Assembly: GCA_022813625.1 (NCBI GenBank)
Contig: JAKLMB010000046.1
Coordinates: 62,001 to 126,000 of the forward strand
DNA length: 64,000 bases
Direction: 5' to 3'
Origin: Aaosphaeria pasadenensis
Lineage: Eukaryota > Ascomycota > Dothideomycetes > Pleosporales
Positions within the stretch are counted from its first letter, which is position 1. Each line of letters opens with the position of its first letter. Of this stretch, positions 35,202-46,271 are shown piece after piece. Under the pieces are notes generated by a model, which saw only the letters and a program-made list of their open reading frames with translations, did not search any database and had not been told where the DNA came from. Both the position numbers and the translations under genes were made by a program.

Positions 35202-36177
35202 CTAATGTCTAGTATCATTAACATGCGGATTATCGCCGCCCATAAGTCTAGCAAGCGTAACAGCTTCCCTGAGCGACTTCCCCAGATGTCCACGCACGCC
35301 CGCCTCCTCGAGCACCATGAGCCCGCCAATGGTGCAACCCTCCGGCGACGTGCCCTGGTCCTTCAGTACGCCCGGGTGAATACCACTCTGCAGCATCTCT
35401 GCGACGCCCTTCATGCTCTGGTAGATGGTCGACTGCGCGGCTGCCCTGGGCATGCCCACGGCGACTGAGGCGTCGATAAAGGCGTCGCAAATCACGGCGA
35501 AGAAGGCTGGCGTAGAGCCTCCGACGGCAGTGAAGGCATCCATTAGTCGGGGCTGGATGTTGACAGTTCCTCCGATCTGCTTGAGGATGGCGTCTGCGAT
35601 TTCCCTGTAATGGTCTGGGAACCCCTTCTCGGGCTCCTCAATCGCTGTGATGGACTGCGAGACCACGGCAGCCATGTTTGGTAGCGTTCGGAGGACCCAA
35701 GTCCTCTCAACCTGACTAGCCGAGCTGTCGGTAAAAGGTTTCAAAAGGTCTTCAATCTGTGCCCTCGTCCAGCCGGCAGCAATGCTGATGAGCAGTTTGC
35801 CCTTAAGTGCTTCCTTGATGCCCTCCGCGCGTAGCGTCTCTTCCACGTCGGCAGGGTCAACCCCAAGAACGACAATCGTTGACTCCTCGACGGCTGCTAC
35901 ATTTTCGCCTCTGCGAATTGACAGCTTCCCCGACTTTTTCTCGTCCGCAAACTGCTCTGATAACCTCTTCTCTGATCCCTCGCTGTGTACACAGGCGACG
36001 AAACGTTCACAGTTTGGAACACCGTCGCCTCGTGACTGGGCTTGGAGGAGACTTTTCAAGATGGCAGTCCCCAAGTTGCCTTTTACAATTTTGTTAGCAT
36101 GGTGATTCTATCTCTGTGTGCGGGCGGGGTTGAGATTCCATACCGCATCCGAGAATACAAAGTGTCTGGCTCGCCAT
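35202..36177 (-). CDS. Pyrroline-5-carboxylate reductase
   Basis: Reduces 1-pyrroline-5-carboxylate (P5C) to L-proline with NAD(P)H, normally the last step of proline synthesis. Two exons: a 34-bp first exon 36177-36144 and 36079-35202, giving 303 residues. Splicing joins ILGCG to NLGTAIL, restoring the Rossmann motif GCGNLG; the ATG of exon 1 is required because exon 2 alone lacks both the start and the first strand. The C-terminal signature LKDQGTSPEGCTIGGLMVLEEAGVRG is recognisable in parts (DQGTSPEG, GGLMVLE). TLPNMAAVVSQ matches the conserved RxMPNxPxxV region. Its place beside proline dehydrogenase, the opposing enzyme, is notable. It could regenerate proline from P5C or reduce a hydroxylated or 2-carboxylate analogue. 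Confidence 0.93.
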
Positions 36178-36977
36178 TGTGTGGAGTATCTCTTTTCTCT
36201 TGTCTACCCTTCTATTTTCTTACTTTAAACTCGAATCCAATGCTTAGGCGTTCAATTGTAGGGTCCGTATGGGAGATTTCTTCCAAAGATGGTTAAATGC
36301 GAATAATGTCGTTCACACGCAATCGTCACGTATGTTGTGCATCTGTATTGTATGGAGGAGGTGCCAAGTAACGGTCCATGTCCCGCAGTTCGGATGGCCA
36401 ACCCGTACTCTTCGACCCAATTCCAGCTAGGCGTGCTAGGAAATCGTCCATATGGTCATGACCACATCCTTTCGGGAGAGATTCCGGTTATCGATCTTCG
36501 TTCGAGATTGTCACCAATATGTGGGGTATTATTCTTACGAGGGCATGTGTGATACCAATTGTGGGGTTCTGCCTTGTTCCATCATCATTGGGACGTTTCT
36601 TTATCTCGACATCCCAGACTGATAAGCAGCAGTACGATAGCATGATGCAATCAATGGGTGAGGGGCAACTGGCTGGTCATAGATTTGCCGTTGCAAACCG
36701 AAGGATTAGATTGTTCACACAGGAAGTGGGCATTCCGAGAAGGCAACACGCGTCTCATGTAGTTACAATGCAATGTATTTGTTCATGAGCATATCGAAAA
36801 TATGTGTGCAGGACCGCCATCAACCCCCGCCGTGATGTGTTCAACTGCAATGCTAAAATGCGCTAACCCGATGCTGGATGGTCACCTTTAATTTGTCCCT
36901 TTTCAGCCAATCAACCCTACCGTCCAACCAACCAACACCGTCCAAATATAGAAAAAGATAAACCCCAAGTAGCGAAT
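36178..36977. other. Intergenic region, P5C reductase promoter
   Basis: 800 bp between two minus-strand genes. Short frames in it are unsupported; no consensus element was noted. Confidence 0.5.
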
Positions 36978-38486
36978 CTAAGAGAACGAAACGCGTCTCC
37001 AGAGCTCCTTCCTCAAGGCTCTAAGCTCGTCCGTGGTCCTAGATACAGCGTCGCGGTTCTCGACGGCTCTCCTGAGAAGGTATCCCAAGCACTCTCCCAT
37101 GCTTCCCCAGGTCGAGCACTTGTAGACGTCAGGTGGGCCCTGTCCGGCCTCCTTCTCCTGCAAGAGCGAGAAGCTGACCTCGTCGGACATGCCGTGGAGC
37201 TGTGCGAACGATACGGGGACAGTTGGCTTGCCCTCCCTTGTCCTCTGGAGGTAGAGACGCTGTGCCTCGATAACGCTCTCCCTGTTGTGGCTGGCGAGGA
37301 AAAGGTTGACGGAGGGGAATTTGCGGGCATTGGGTCCCTGGCCACCGAAGTCGCCAATGTGTTGGCGAAGAGCGCCCTGTGCAATGGTGTTGTATGCGTT
37401 ATCGGTGTCCTGCTTGGTGTCGTGGATCAAAGCCCGGTCGTCAGAGTAGATGTAAGCGCCACGGACGAGCTTGAGGCCGAGAGTGAAGCCATCCTTCTCC
37501 GCCTCGGAGAGATGGTGAGCTAGCACGGCGGGAGTACCCTTGAGATAGGCCTGGTAGGTGTTGTAGATGACTGCGTAGCCGTCGCGGTTGAACTTGCGCA
37601 TCAGCTCGAGAGTGACCCTGGCGATGCCCTTCTGGAAGTGCTGGGATTCGGCGTCAACGATGATCTTGATGCCGCGTTCCTTGCATCGGGTGCTAATCTC
37701 ATCGAGTGCATCAAGCATCTGCTGAGGGGGAAGATCGCCATTGTTGAATGCCTTTCCGACAATGGTTCCAGCGCCAGTAGTCCTTGGAGGTGTGTAAGTT
37801 TGGGTTTGTTGAAATGAGATGTTTGTAGGATGAACTTACTTAAGAGCGAGCACGTCTCCCTCACTGATAAGATCGATAGTATCCAGTGTTCCCTTGGCCC
37901 ATGCCGCAATGTCGGCATCGTGCTTAACTTCAGAGCTTGACTGCAGTTCCGACTCAGAGATGGAACTCGCTCCGTGGGATGTGTTTGTGCTATGGTCGAA
38001 GACTATCTCTTTTGCATATGTGAGAATAACGCCCTTGAATCCAAGGTCTTTGAGTGCTCGACAGGTTTTGCGAGTGCTCTGTTCAGACTCTCCGGCACAG
38101 AACTGGTTGTATAGAGTCCTCTTTAGCAATGCATGGAGCACTGGATTCCGGTCGACATCAAAGAGATATGACCTTCCCGGCTTTGAGAAAAATGCCAGGA
38201 GGGAAAGAGATGGCGAGAGTAGAAATCGGTTGGATGAAATTGTGGCGATGAGGAGTGATCTCAGGAGCATGCCTGTGGGCATGACTGACAGGGGGAATTG
38301 AGCAAGATGCTGAGCGCTTGGAGCACTCTTGGTCGAAGACTCAGACTGCATTCTCTCCACCTTGATGCTTGTTGCCGCAGTTGAGCTCAACCGTATGCCG
38401 CCAATCATCACACAAGTCTCTGTGGACATCCCCTTCTTCAACGTCCTCCGCAGCATAACATTTTTCATGGGCGAGGCCATGGCCAT
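36978..38486 (-). CDS. prnD: Proline dehydrogenase (proline oxidase)
   Basis: An FAD enzyme of the mitochondrial inner membrane that oxidises L-proline to P5C; in animals a paralogue oxidises trans-4-hydroxyproline. Two exons, 38486-37840 and 37782-36978, give 483 residues. The N terminus (MAMASPMKNVMLRRTLKKG) is basic and fits a mitochondrial presequence. Barrel motifs are visible: IIVDAESQHFQKGI, VIYNTYQAYLKGTP, GLKLVRGAYIYSD, NLFLASHNRESV and FAQLHGMSDEVSF. The C-terminal YLLRRAVENRDAVSR block is the usual flavin-contacting end with the RRAxEN motif. The splice at 37839/37783 is fixed by the conserved TTGAGTIVGKAF reading frame. Sequence alone does not tell proline from hydroxyproline preference. 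The gene symbol is given by analogy with the Aspergillus nidulans prn cluster. Confidence 0.93.
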
Positions 38487-39447
38487 CTTGATGTGTGGTA
38501 GCCTCTTTACAGTTTATGGACAAAGGTTTAGATAGACAATGCTGTCAAGGTTGGAAAAGGATACACCGGTATCGATAGAGAACAAACAATTGGAGTTGGG
38601 AAAGATAAGTGCAAGATGATTGAACACTGAGAGAGATATCAAATAGAACTTAAATGTCTAAACATCATCCCATTGCATTGTTCCTTTTTCCAGGCCCCTT
38701 CCCCGCTTCCCATAATGGACGTGGGGATGTCTGTCCCCCGTGACCTCGTGAGCGTAACCGTTCATCGGGCTGGTTGCCGATTCGGTCAGCCAGAGCAATC
38801 GTGAAGGAACAAGTGGAGGGGGAAATGCTCTATTGATCGATGTTACGGTTTCGGTAATAATATCCATTGACGTGCAACGAATCAGGAGTGAATGGTCAGG
38901 TGCGGGGTCTCGTTCTATGCCCGGGTAGCTGCGGGCTAGATGAGACTCGCCTACGCTTCCGTTATCATAGGTGCATTCTGGACCTTCTGTGTACGACCGC
39001 CGTTATCGCAATGTACCTTAGTACTTGGAGTTTGATTTATGTTTGGTAATAATCCGATGTATCAGCTTCCAATGTTGGACTTGTAGTCTCGTACAGCATG
39101 CACACTTATCAGCAATAGTCATGGTGCTGCAGAACGTTGTATCACTTCCATGCGATAACAAATCTATCAAACCTACCAGTCAGACAAATGCCGAATGGGA
39201 CATGTGGCCCCTTTATAGCAGAGAATCCTTCGGCATGTTTTGTTGCCAGGTGTTTGTTGTAATGAATGACTGTCCTATGCTTGCTTCGGTAATTGATGAT
39301 ATCATAGTGCGATAGATTGATAGGTCATAAATAGTTAAAAACAAAATACTTTTCATTCTTTTCCGCTTGAAATCAATGCCTTCCTATTAGAAATGACCCT
39401 ATGAGCCCGCTCTATCTATGTAAATTCGCCAGACGCCATACAATGCT
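38487..39447. other. Intergenic region, proline dehydrogenase promoter
   Basis: 961 bp upstream of the minus-strand proline dehydrogenase gene. No gene; short frames around 39025-39315 are unsupported. Confidence 0.5.
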
Positions 39448-40460
39448 TCACTCAGAACCAAATTTCTCATGAAGTGCAGCTCGAAGGTTAATATTGACAA
39501 TACACCCCACCCCAAACGCTGGAATGATCCGACAGCATCGTAGAAGCGTGACGGGTCCTAGATTACTCCTAATCCTTGATATTCGATCACTGAGCTGGCT
39601 TTGCGAGCAACGGTAGAGATCTAAACCAAGCAAATGGAATGGCGTTGCGACAAGCTGAGTCAATACTGGCACTCCAAGTTGCGATATTGCCTCCTTGATC
39701 CTCGGATCACTGGCGACGGAGGTAGGGACAGACTCGGAGAGAATGGGTGCCAAAGTGAAGGATCCAAAGATGGTGAGTGCGTCGCGAAAGAGGAATGTCG
39801 CACCGACTATCTTGGGAACTCGTCCAGGTTTAACCACTGGGGGTTTTATGGAAGACGTTGCCGCAGAAGCTTTTACGGTGGCTGTTGCAGCTTTCGCTGC
39901 TATGGAAGGACTGGCTGGCTTCGCAGTGGTCGAGCCGCCATAGATCTGTACGAAGCGAACATCCTTCCATACACCTAAGGGAACATTGACTACACATGTC
40001 GAAACGAAGATTATGGAACGATTAACCATATCATCGACATGTTTCATCAATGTTGAGGTAGCAGTCTCAGCGACATTGGCGGTGACATATGTCGCAGCAT
40101 AGAGCGTCCAAACGATGAAGAATGGCTTTGCTTGAAAGAATGCTTTTGGATGACGGAAGGTGCATGCTAAATGCCTTTTCAAGGTCGGAAGCAAAGGGTT
40201 CTTGCTTGATGCAGCATTTTCGACCACAGCCCTATGTCGAGAAATCAACGCGTGCTTCCTGACGAATAAAAGACACACAATAGAATGGTCGTAATCGGAA
40301 ACGCAGGAATATATTGTTCGACTAACCTGTCAATAGCTGTCACCACAGGTGCAATGAGTGTCGCTGATAAACCAGCAGAGATCAGATCTGCCCCTATCAA
40401 CGCAGGAAGTTTTATATTCTTCCAACCAGCAAAGGGCTCTTGAATTACTTCTTGTTGCAT
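39448..40460 (-). CDS. Membrane protein of unknown function, possibly a divergent mitochondrial carrier
   Basis: Two exons, 40460-40327 and 40258-39448, give 314 residues; the intron starts GTTAGT and ends TCGTCAG. I do not recognise a named family. The length and a threefold pattern are suggestive of the mitochondrial carrier fold. Odd-helix-like segments, each with a proline followed by an acidic and a basic residue, are SATLIAPVVTAIDR, NVPLGVWKDVR and LVATPFHLLGLDLYR. Even-helix-like partners are FIVWTLYAATYVTANVAETA, GATFLFRDALTIFGSFTLAP and LLRCCRIIPAFGVGCIVNI. The canonical PxDxxK box is degenerate in all three. An Ala/Lys/Pro-rich linker (KPASPSIAAKAATATVK) lies mid-protein. Given its place among mitochondrial proline genes and its divergent promoter with FAD oxidase 1, a role in organelle transport is a reasonable guess, no more. 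Confidence 0.7.
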
Positions 40461-41266
40461 ATTGAGTGGAACGATAGATCAGGAGAGAGGCTCTTCGCAA
40501 CGCGCAACTTGCAACTCATGTGAGTAAAATTGTTGCCTTATCGGAATATCAAACGTGCAATATCTCTATTCCGTCTCCACTTCAGTCGGGTCGTAGTTGC
40601 AAGATCTCGGAGTCTGGGGAGCTCGTATCAAGGCTTGTATCTTGTGACCACTGGAGCTAAACACCAGGTATGGAATGGAATTCTATTTTTTTGTCTTTGC
40701 TTTTTTAGTGGAGTGCATGCGTATTACGCACTCCGTTCTCGGATTCATGTTTGGTTGTGGGAATATGGGATGGTTCTTGGGAACGGCAGTGCTTCCGATG
40801 TGTGTTACAATCACGATACCAGGCGTCAAACCCATCACAAGACACCACGGACGTGGCAAGACGCGGGTTAGCGAAGTGATACCAGACTAGGGTCTCCACT
40901 GATTCGCCGTTCGCGATTTCTCGAGATGTGGAGTATTATGACCCAATGGTGCCAATCTAGATCCACCTTGCCATGATTGCTGCGGTTACGCTAACTGTGG
41001 TTCTTTCGTTCCAAAGGCTTCCCTAAGCGCATGCTGGGATGCCACCGATTCACCGCCGGGACCCCTCCCGTGTCATGCCACGACCCCACCAATGTAGCTC
41101 TCTCGATATGGAGCATCGTAATATGCTGGGGAGCTTCTAATCATAACTCCGAGAAACTATTTTACACTGGGGTTGCTGCAGCTGTTTTCTCATCACCGAT
41201 TTCGTTTCCCTCTCAAGCGCATTTAGACTTTTCTTTCATCTGCACATCACTATAGTGACAATCACA
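40461..41266. other. Divergent promoter, carrier-like protein / FAD oxidase 1
   Basis: An 806-bp bidirectional promoter inside the catabolic cluster. No gene is present. Confidence 0.5.
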
Positions 41267-42643
41267 ATGGGAATTCCTTCTTTTGAGCCCATTGCCATCA
41301 TTGGCGGAGGAGCTTTCGGCCTCTCCACAGCTCTTGAGCTCATCCAGCAAGGATACACAAATGTTACTGTTTTCGAGAAGGACGAAGAGATTCCTTCGCG
41401 CTGGTCAGCTGCAAACGATCTGAACAAGATCGCCCGTGCCGAATATGAGGATGATTTCTACACAGATCTGGCAGTGGTAAGTTCCCATTATAATCTACAA
41501 CTTTTCTTTATCAATGGAAGGCTAACTTACACTGTCAATCCACAGCAAGCCCAAAATGCCTGGCAAACACCTTTGTTCGCTCCCCATTTTCACCGTGTCG
41601 GTTTCCTCAATTGCTGCTCCGGAGCGGCTTCTGAGAAGGCTGTTGACACCTGCAAGAGGTTCCAGGCCTCTGCGGAGCGACACCCCGAGATGAAGAAATA
41701 CGTGAAGACGATCAACAGCGCCGATGACATCAGGGCCACAACCTGGCAATTCACCGGCGAGCTTCCTGGCTGGAAAGGCTATCTCAACCTCTTTGACGGT
41801 TATGTGCACTCCGCCAATGCATTGCGATCAGTCTACAAGAAGGTGCGCGCCGAAGGCGTAAGATTCTTCCTTGGTGCGGATGCCGGTGCCATCAGCGAGA
41901 TTGTCTACAAAGATACCCCCCAGGGCCGGAGAAGCACCGGTGTGAGGACGAAGAACGGACGATTCCACCCAGCTGCACTCGTCATCGTCGCTGCAGGCGC
42001 TGCAGCCACGACCCTCGTGCCCGAGGCCGGATCAACCATCGTTGCGAAGTCCTGGTCTGTAGCCCACGTTCTGTGCACCGATGAAGAAACATCCGCCCTC
42101 CGCGGCATCCCCGTCACATACGCCAGGGATCTCGGTTTCTTCTTCGAGCCCGACCCGAAGACCAACTTGCTCAAGCTCTGCCCCATGGGAGGAGGCTACA
42201 TCAACACAGACCCAAAGACTGGCCTCTCGCAACCACCGCAATCCCCAGCCGAGAGCTCCTTCTTGCCACCGGGAGACGAGAAGAAGTTGCGTGAGCTACT
42301 TCGACAAACCCTCCCAGCACTTGCAGACCGACCGTTGGTGAGGAGGTCACTGTGTTGGTTCGCTGATACAAGCGACTCCGACTTCGTCATTGATTATGTC
42401 CCCAACACCTCCTCCACAGTCATGTTCCTGTCCGGTGATTCTGGACACGGCTTCAAGCTGTTCCCCATTGTTGGTCACTGGGTGAGGGATCTGTTGAAGG
42501 CGTCCGACAACAAGCAGAGCATCACTCGATGGCAATGGAGGGATCCCAAGAACCAGAAGGATGCTGGTGATGTCAGCTGGCGCGTGGGAGACGTGACCGA
42601 GTTCAAGGTTATTCGCCCTGTCGCTGGTCCTGCGAAGTTGTAA
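41267..42643 (+). CDS. FAD-dependent amine/amino-acid oxidase 1 (sarcosine/saccharopine/fructosyl-amine oxidase family)
   Basis: A flavoenzyme of the monomeric sarcosine oxidase group (DAO superfamily) that oxidises secondary amines or imino acids and yields H2O2. Two exons, 41267-41476 and 41546-42643, give 435 residues. The dinucleotide motif IIGGGAFGLSTA is near the N terminus. SRWSAANDLNKIARAEY matches the substrate/flavin loop of fungal fructosyl-amine and saccharopine oxidases. C340 in RRSLCWFADTSDSDF lines up with the cysteine that carries covalent FAD in this family. The C terminus is AKL, a canonical peroxisomal PTS1. The ATG at 41267 is used rather than an upstream GTG. The 69-bp intron is in frame without a stop, but GTAAGT and CCACAG borders support splicing. 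Substrate is unknown; proline-type imino acids (D-hydroxyproline, N-methylproline, pipecolate) are candidates from context. Confidence 0.88.
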   Translation: MGIPSFEPIAIIGGGAFGLSTALELIQQGYTNVTVFEKDEEIPSRWSAANDLNKIARAEYEDDFYTDLAVVSSHYNLQLFFINGRLTYTVNPQQAQNAWQTPLFAPHFHRVGFLNCCSGAASEKAVDTCKRFQASAERHPEMKKYVKTINSADDIRATTWQFTGELPGWKGYLNLFDGYVHSANALRSVYKKVRAEGVRFFLGADAGAISEIVYKDTPQGRRSTGVRTKNGRFHPAALVIVAAGAAATTLVPEAGSTIVAKSWSVAHVLCTDEETSALRGIPVTYARDLGFFFEPDPKTNLLKLCPMGGGYINTDPKTGLSQPPQSPAESSFLPPGDEKKLRELLRQTLPALADRPLVRRSLCWFADTSDSDFVIDYVPNTSSTVMFLSGDSGHGFKLFPIVGHWVRDLLKASDNKQSITRWQWRDPKNQKDAGDVSWRVGDVTEFKVIRPVAGPAKL

Positions 42644-42919
42644 TTCATAGCATCTGGCGTTATCTTTTTATTACTATTATGATTATCATCATGAGTCTAG
42701 AATTGATTCATTTCCACGTTTAAATCATATCCAATACACTCTCATCACTGCTAACTTGATCTTAATGATGTCTTTGTGTGGACCTAACGCAAGCAGACTA
42801 CTGTCCTTAACGCTAAACAACAATATGTATGGGTCACAAAATATGATAGACCCTGAAGCGCTGACAAAGTTGGCACAAAATTCTTCTTTAGTTAATTTTT
42901 TTTGATTGGTGCTACGTAA

Positions 42920-45446
42920 TTACACCTGGTTCATATCCATAACCGGCATGCTATCCATAGTCGCAAAAGACAACCAATCAGTACCCTCGATATCCATCGA
43001 TTCTGCAACTGCAAGAATCTGATCAGCCGTCAAATCATCTCCATACACGTTACTTTCGTCGCTGACACTAGCATAAACAGGCAAGCCATCTTGTAAGTGA
43101 ACAACAGACCTCGGGCCTGGATCGTCAGACTGGAAAGAAGCCGGGGTGTGTTGCTGCATTGGGGCATTCCTTGGTGGTATGAATGCGCCCCCCGCCAAAG
43201 ATTGCGATAACATCTCTTCGAGCTTCCGCAATTCGTTCCGTCGGAACTCGGCTATCCTATTTCCGCCAGAGATCATGGTCTCGAGGAAAGTGAAGGCTTG
43301 TTCTACCCACGACGGTTGGTTCTCGACCAGGCTGTGGTCAACAAACCATGTCACTATGAGTACCATCGTTGATACAGATAGCGAATCAAGATCCCATGGA
43401 AGGAACGTTTCTGTAATCGCTTATTAGTTGAAATTTTATCTTGAGAAAAGCTGTCTTCTCACCTAAGAGGCCTTGGTCCATCAGACTTCCCAACATAGTC
43501 AATATCTTCAGAGCGGATTCTACAGCTAGATGCAGGAGATGTCGGATCTTATTCGACCCGACCAAAGAATCTGCTTCACGAGGAGCCTCGAATCTTTTCT
43601 TCAGACAGCAGAAGAGAAGAGGGCGGGTCGCTATGATGATTGACTGTGGCTGTCAGAATGGTAGCACAAAGGTTGGGAAGTAGCGTCAACTAACCTGGTA
43701 ATAAAGAAGATGTAGTTGGGCAGGCATCCTTGAAATCCCTCCAAATCTTTCGTCCGGTTGCAATGGAAATGAGTGACGAAGCTCTTCTGCAGAGGAAGCT
43801 ATATCATCAAGCACAGCCTTCATACTGACAACGAACTTTCTTCGCAACTTTCCTTCTCTACCGTAAATGGCTAAGCCAGACAAGATTAGTCAAGGAAGGC
43901 GATGCGGAGAGGGGATGGACTCAACTGGTATATATTGTTGCGAGGATCCGCGCAAGCTTGATTTGCATGTTCAGTGCAGCAGTCCTATGCGGGGAACCAG
44001 GATATATCGGCAATTGGCATGATATATCCTCATCCTTGATTGCCAAAGGGAGCCCCATCAACGAACTCATCTGTCGATCTAGGACGTAAATTGTCCACCA
44101 TATCTTCCGACATCGCTGGACGTATTGTTCTCCGAGGTATTGTGTTGGCATATCCGTATGCATGCCGTTGCCTTGTGCTACTCGCATCGCCTGTCCTATC
44201 TGGAGGCTAGTCAGTCTCAAAATCTCAGGTTGCTTGATTGATACACTCACTGTCATATGGGCCGCATTTCGCGAGTCGAGAGCTTGCAAGTAAAGAGCCT
44301 CGCAGCAAAGAATCTCAGCCACCTGTGCCGGTTCTTGACGGCATAGCCGATTGTTATCAGGTAGGAGCTGGAGGGCACGAGCGAAGAAATCGGCGCCAGG
44401 TGGTCCACTCCGCCGACTTGCGCTGTTCTTGTTTTGCACAAAGGTCTTACCAAAGGCCATTATTAGAAGAAAATGAATATACCACAAGCTCTGCTTGGCG
44501 GTCGAAGTATCAGGATCAGAATAGAAATTGTGTAAATTGGTCATAAATTCGTCTTCATCGAATAGATGGACCAGTTGTGCGCAGTGAAACTTCACAGCGT
44601 TGATGAGATATATGGCATAGTCGATTCCCGGAATTATAGGGGCTGCGCCTTCCGGTAAAATGATAGGTGCATCGTAAGGTAAATCGTAGGCAAGGCCGTC
44701 GAAGAGAAGATCGGCTCCAGACAACGGTGCACTATAGACGTATTCGTGAACCAGACTCAGAACTCGTCCGTGGAATGACCAGTTGGATGAGGTGCCTAGG
44801 TAGACTACAAAAGGTTAGAGACCCATCAAGGACAAGACACGTACAACTGGCCAAACTTACATGGTCTCCCACTGGAAGATGATAAGAACTTTGATGGCGT
44901 TGAGGTCAGGGGGTTGGTTAACTCAGCGGCATCGCCACCAGTTGAATTCCTCCTGCTTGAAGAATCCTCGTTGGTATCATTGCGAGGCCGTGCATCATCT
45001 TCGTTTGGCTCGTCGGTAGACTCAGTCTCGCGATTCGCACCCCCAGAAGTATTGGCTTCAGGGGCTGGATTCTCCACAGGAGGCGGGTTCGCACTCATGG
45101 TACGCTCCCATCGTGCAACCTTTTCTTGCAGATCGGAAAGATATCTGCACTCATTGTGAGTTTACGGATGCGCTTATCAGATGGAGACAGGGACTTGAAA
45201 AATTACCCTTGTGTCACCAGGACCTTGTTATCTCGATCATCGAACACACAAGTCATGTTGCGTTTGCTGCAACTTGCACACGGCTGTAGGCCTGAGCACT
45301 TGATTTTCTGGCGTCGACATCTTGAGCAGCTGTTGATGATGTGTCACGGACATCAGTGATTGTCTCCGGAATGACGGAACATCGCAAAAAACTTACGCAT
45401 TTGAAGATCGTTTCGTTACCCGCCGGGTCTCGTTGGAGGTGGCCAT
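42920..45446 (-). CDS. Zn2Cys6 transcription factor 1 (candidate pathway regulator)
   Basis: A fungal binuclear zinc-cluster activator of 710 residues from eight exons: 45446-45397, 45329-45207, 45144-44861, 44804-44251, 44199-43926, 43870-43695, 43643-43463 and 43410-42920. The zinc cluster is C18-x2-C21-x6-C28-x5-C34-x2-C37-x6-C44. A linker and short coiled coil follow (YLSDLQEKVARWER), then an Asn/Asp/Thr-rich acidic stretch. The fungal-specific TF domain starts at YLGTSSNWSF and contains the typical CRKIWWTIYVLDRQMSSLMGLP and YYQSIIIATRPLLF. Each junction restores a conserved block (for example ATIYT-TIYGREG), so the model is well constrained. It sits in the middle of the cluster, between FAD oxidase 1 and aspartate aminotransferase, where a specific inducer-responsive regulator would be expected. 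A PrnA-like role is possible. Confidence 0.9.
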
Positions 45447-46271
45447 TTGGTAGTTGATTTAAAGTGTTTGAAAATTACAATTGTACGGTATGATGGTGAT
45501 AAGGAAAAGAAGAGAAAAATGAGAAGCGGTGCGTCCGTCTCTCCTGCCTTAGCCGGGCGAGGGGCCCAAAGAAAGTGTCACCAGTAAGTCTACTAAGAAG
45601 AGAGGATGTCGCAGTAGATGCAAGTTTGCGAGATTGTCCCCAGAATTCGTAGTCGGAGTGAAGTCACATCTCCACAGCAAGTAATCAGTAGACTGAACAG
45701 GATGAATACGAGTTCCCACAATGCCAAGGCGTCTATCGCGAAGGCACGAATTGGTCAGTGCCAACCAAGGCGATGACAATCAGTATCGTCAACCGGGTAT
45801 CAGTAATAGTGTTAATCAGGGTATGTGCGTGCTGCTTCACTGCGTGCGGGGAACTGCGTGGGCTGGCCTTGTGATACGAAACTGCGAAATCGCTGGTTGT
45901 AAAAGGTGGTGCCGGTGTAACGCCGTTCACCCTCCAAGCCGAATACGGTTAGTTGCTCGTCAACCACAGATATCGGGTGCGGGGCCGATATCTCTGCCAG
46001 GATATCGGCTGCCCGTTCCGGTCCTTTTTGTGGTGAGGCACTCCAATATGCTACTGGATCTAGGACAACTGTAACGGCAAACTTCCTCAATTCTGGGATC
46101 ATGTTCGTAATAGCTCGAGGTTACTGACACTAGAGCATAAATTCTTTTGCGTGACTGTAGCATTGAGCAGGAAAATCGTATTGCTTAAACGAGTAGCAGT
46201 TCGTCTATCTTCCAGGTCATCAGGCCAATCGGTCGGGCCTTGGAGGATTCAATTACCTTATATTTGCTTCC
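45447..46271. other. Intergenic region, promoter of Zn2Cys6 factor 1
   Basis: 825 bp between the regulator start and the aminotransferase stop. Contains an inverted repeat (separate entry). No gene recognised. Confidence 0.55.
45984..46009. promoter_or_regulatory. Inverted repeat GCCGATATC-N8-GATATCGGC
   Basis: A perfect 9-bp inverted repeat with an 8-bp spacer, about 540 bp upstream of the Zn2Cys6 factor 1 start. A further GATATCGG copy lies at 45969-45976. CCG/CGG triplets in inverted order are the usual core of zinc-cluster binding sites, so autoregulation is possible. It could also act in the 3' region of the aminotransferase gene. Confidence 0.4.

Noticed and set aside
36519..36788. 89-codon plus-strand frame between P5C reductase and proline dehydrogenase
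   Set aside because: Short, no domain, no splice or start support; lies in the promoter of a minus-strand gene.
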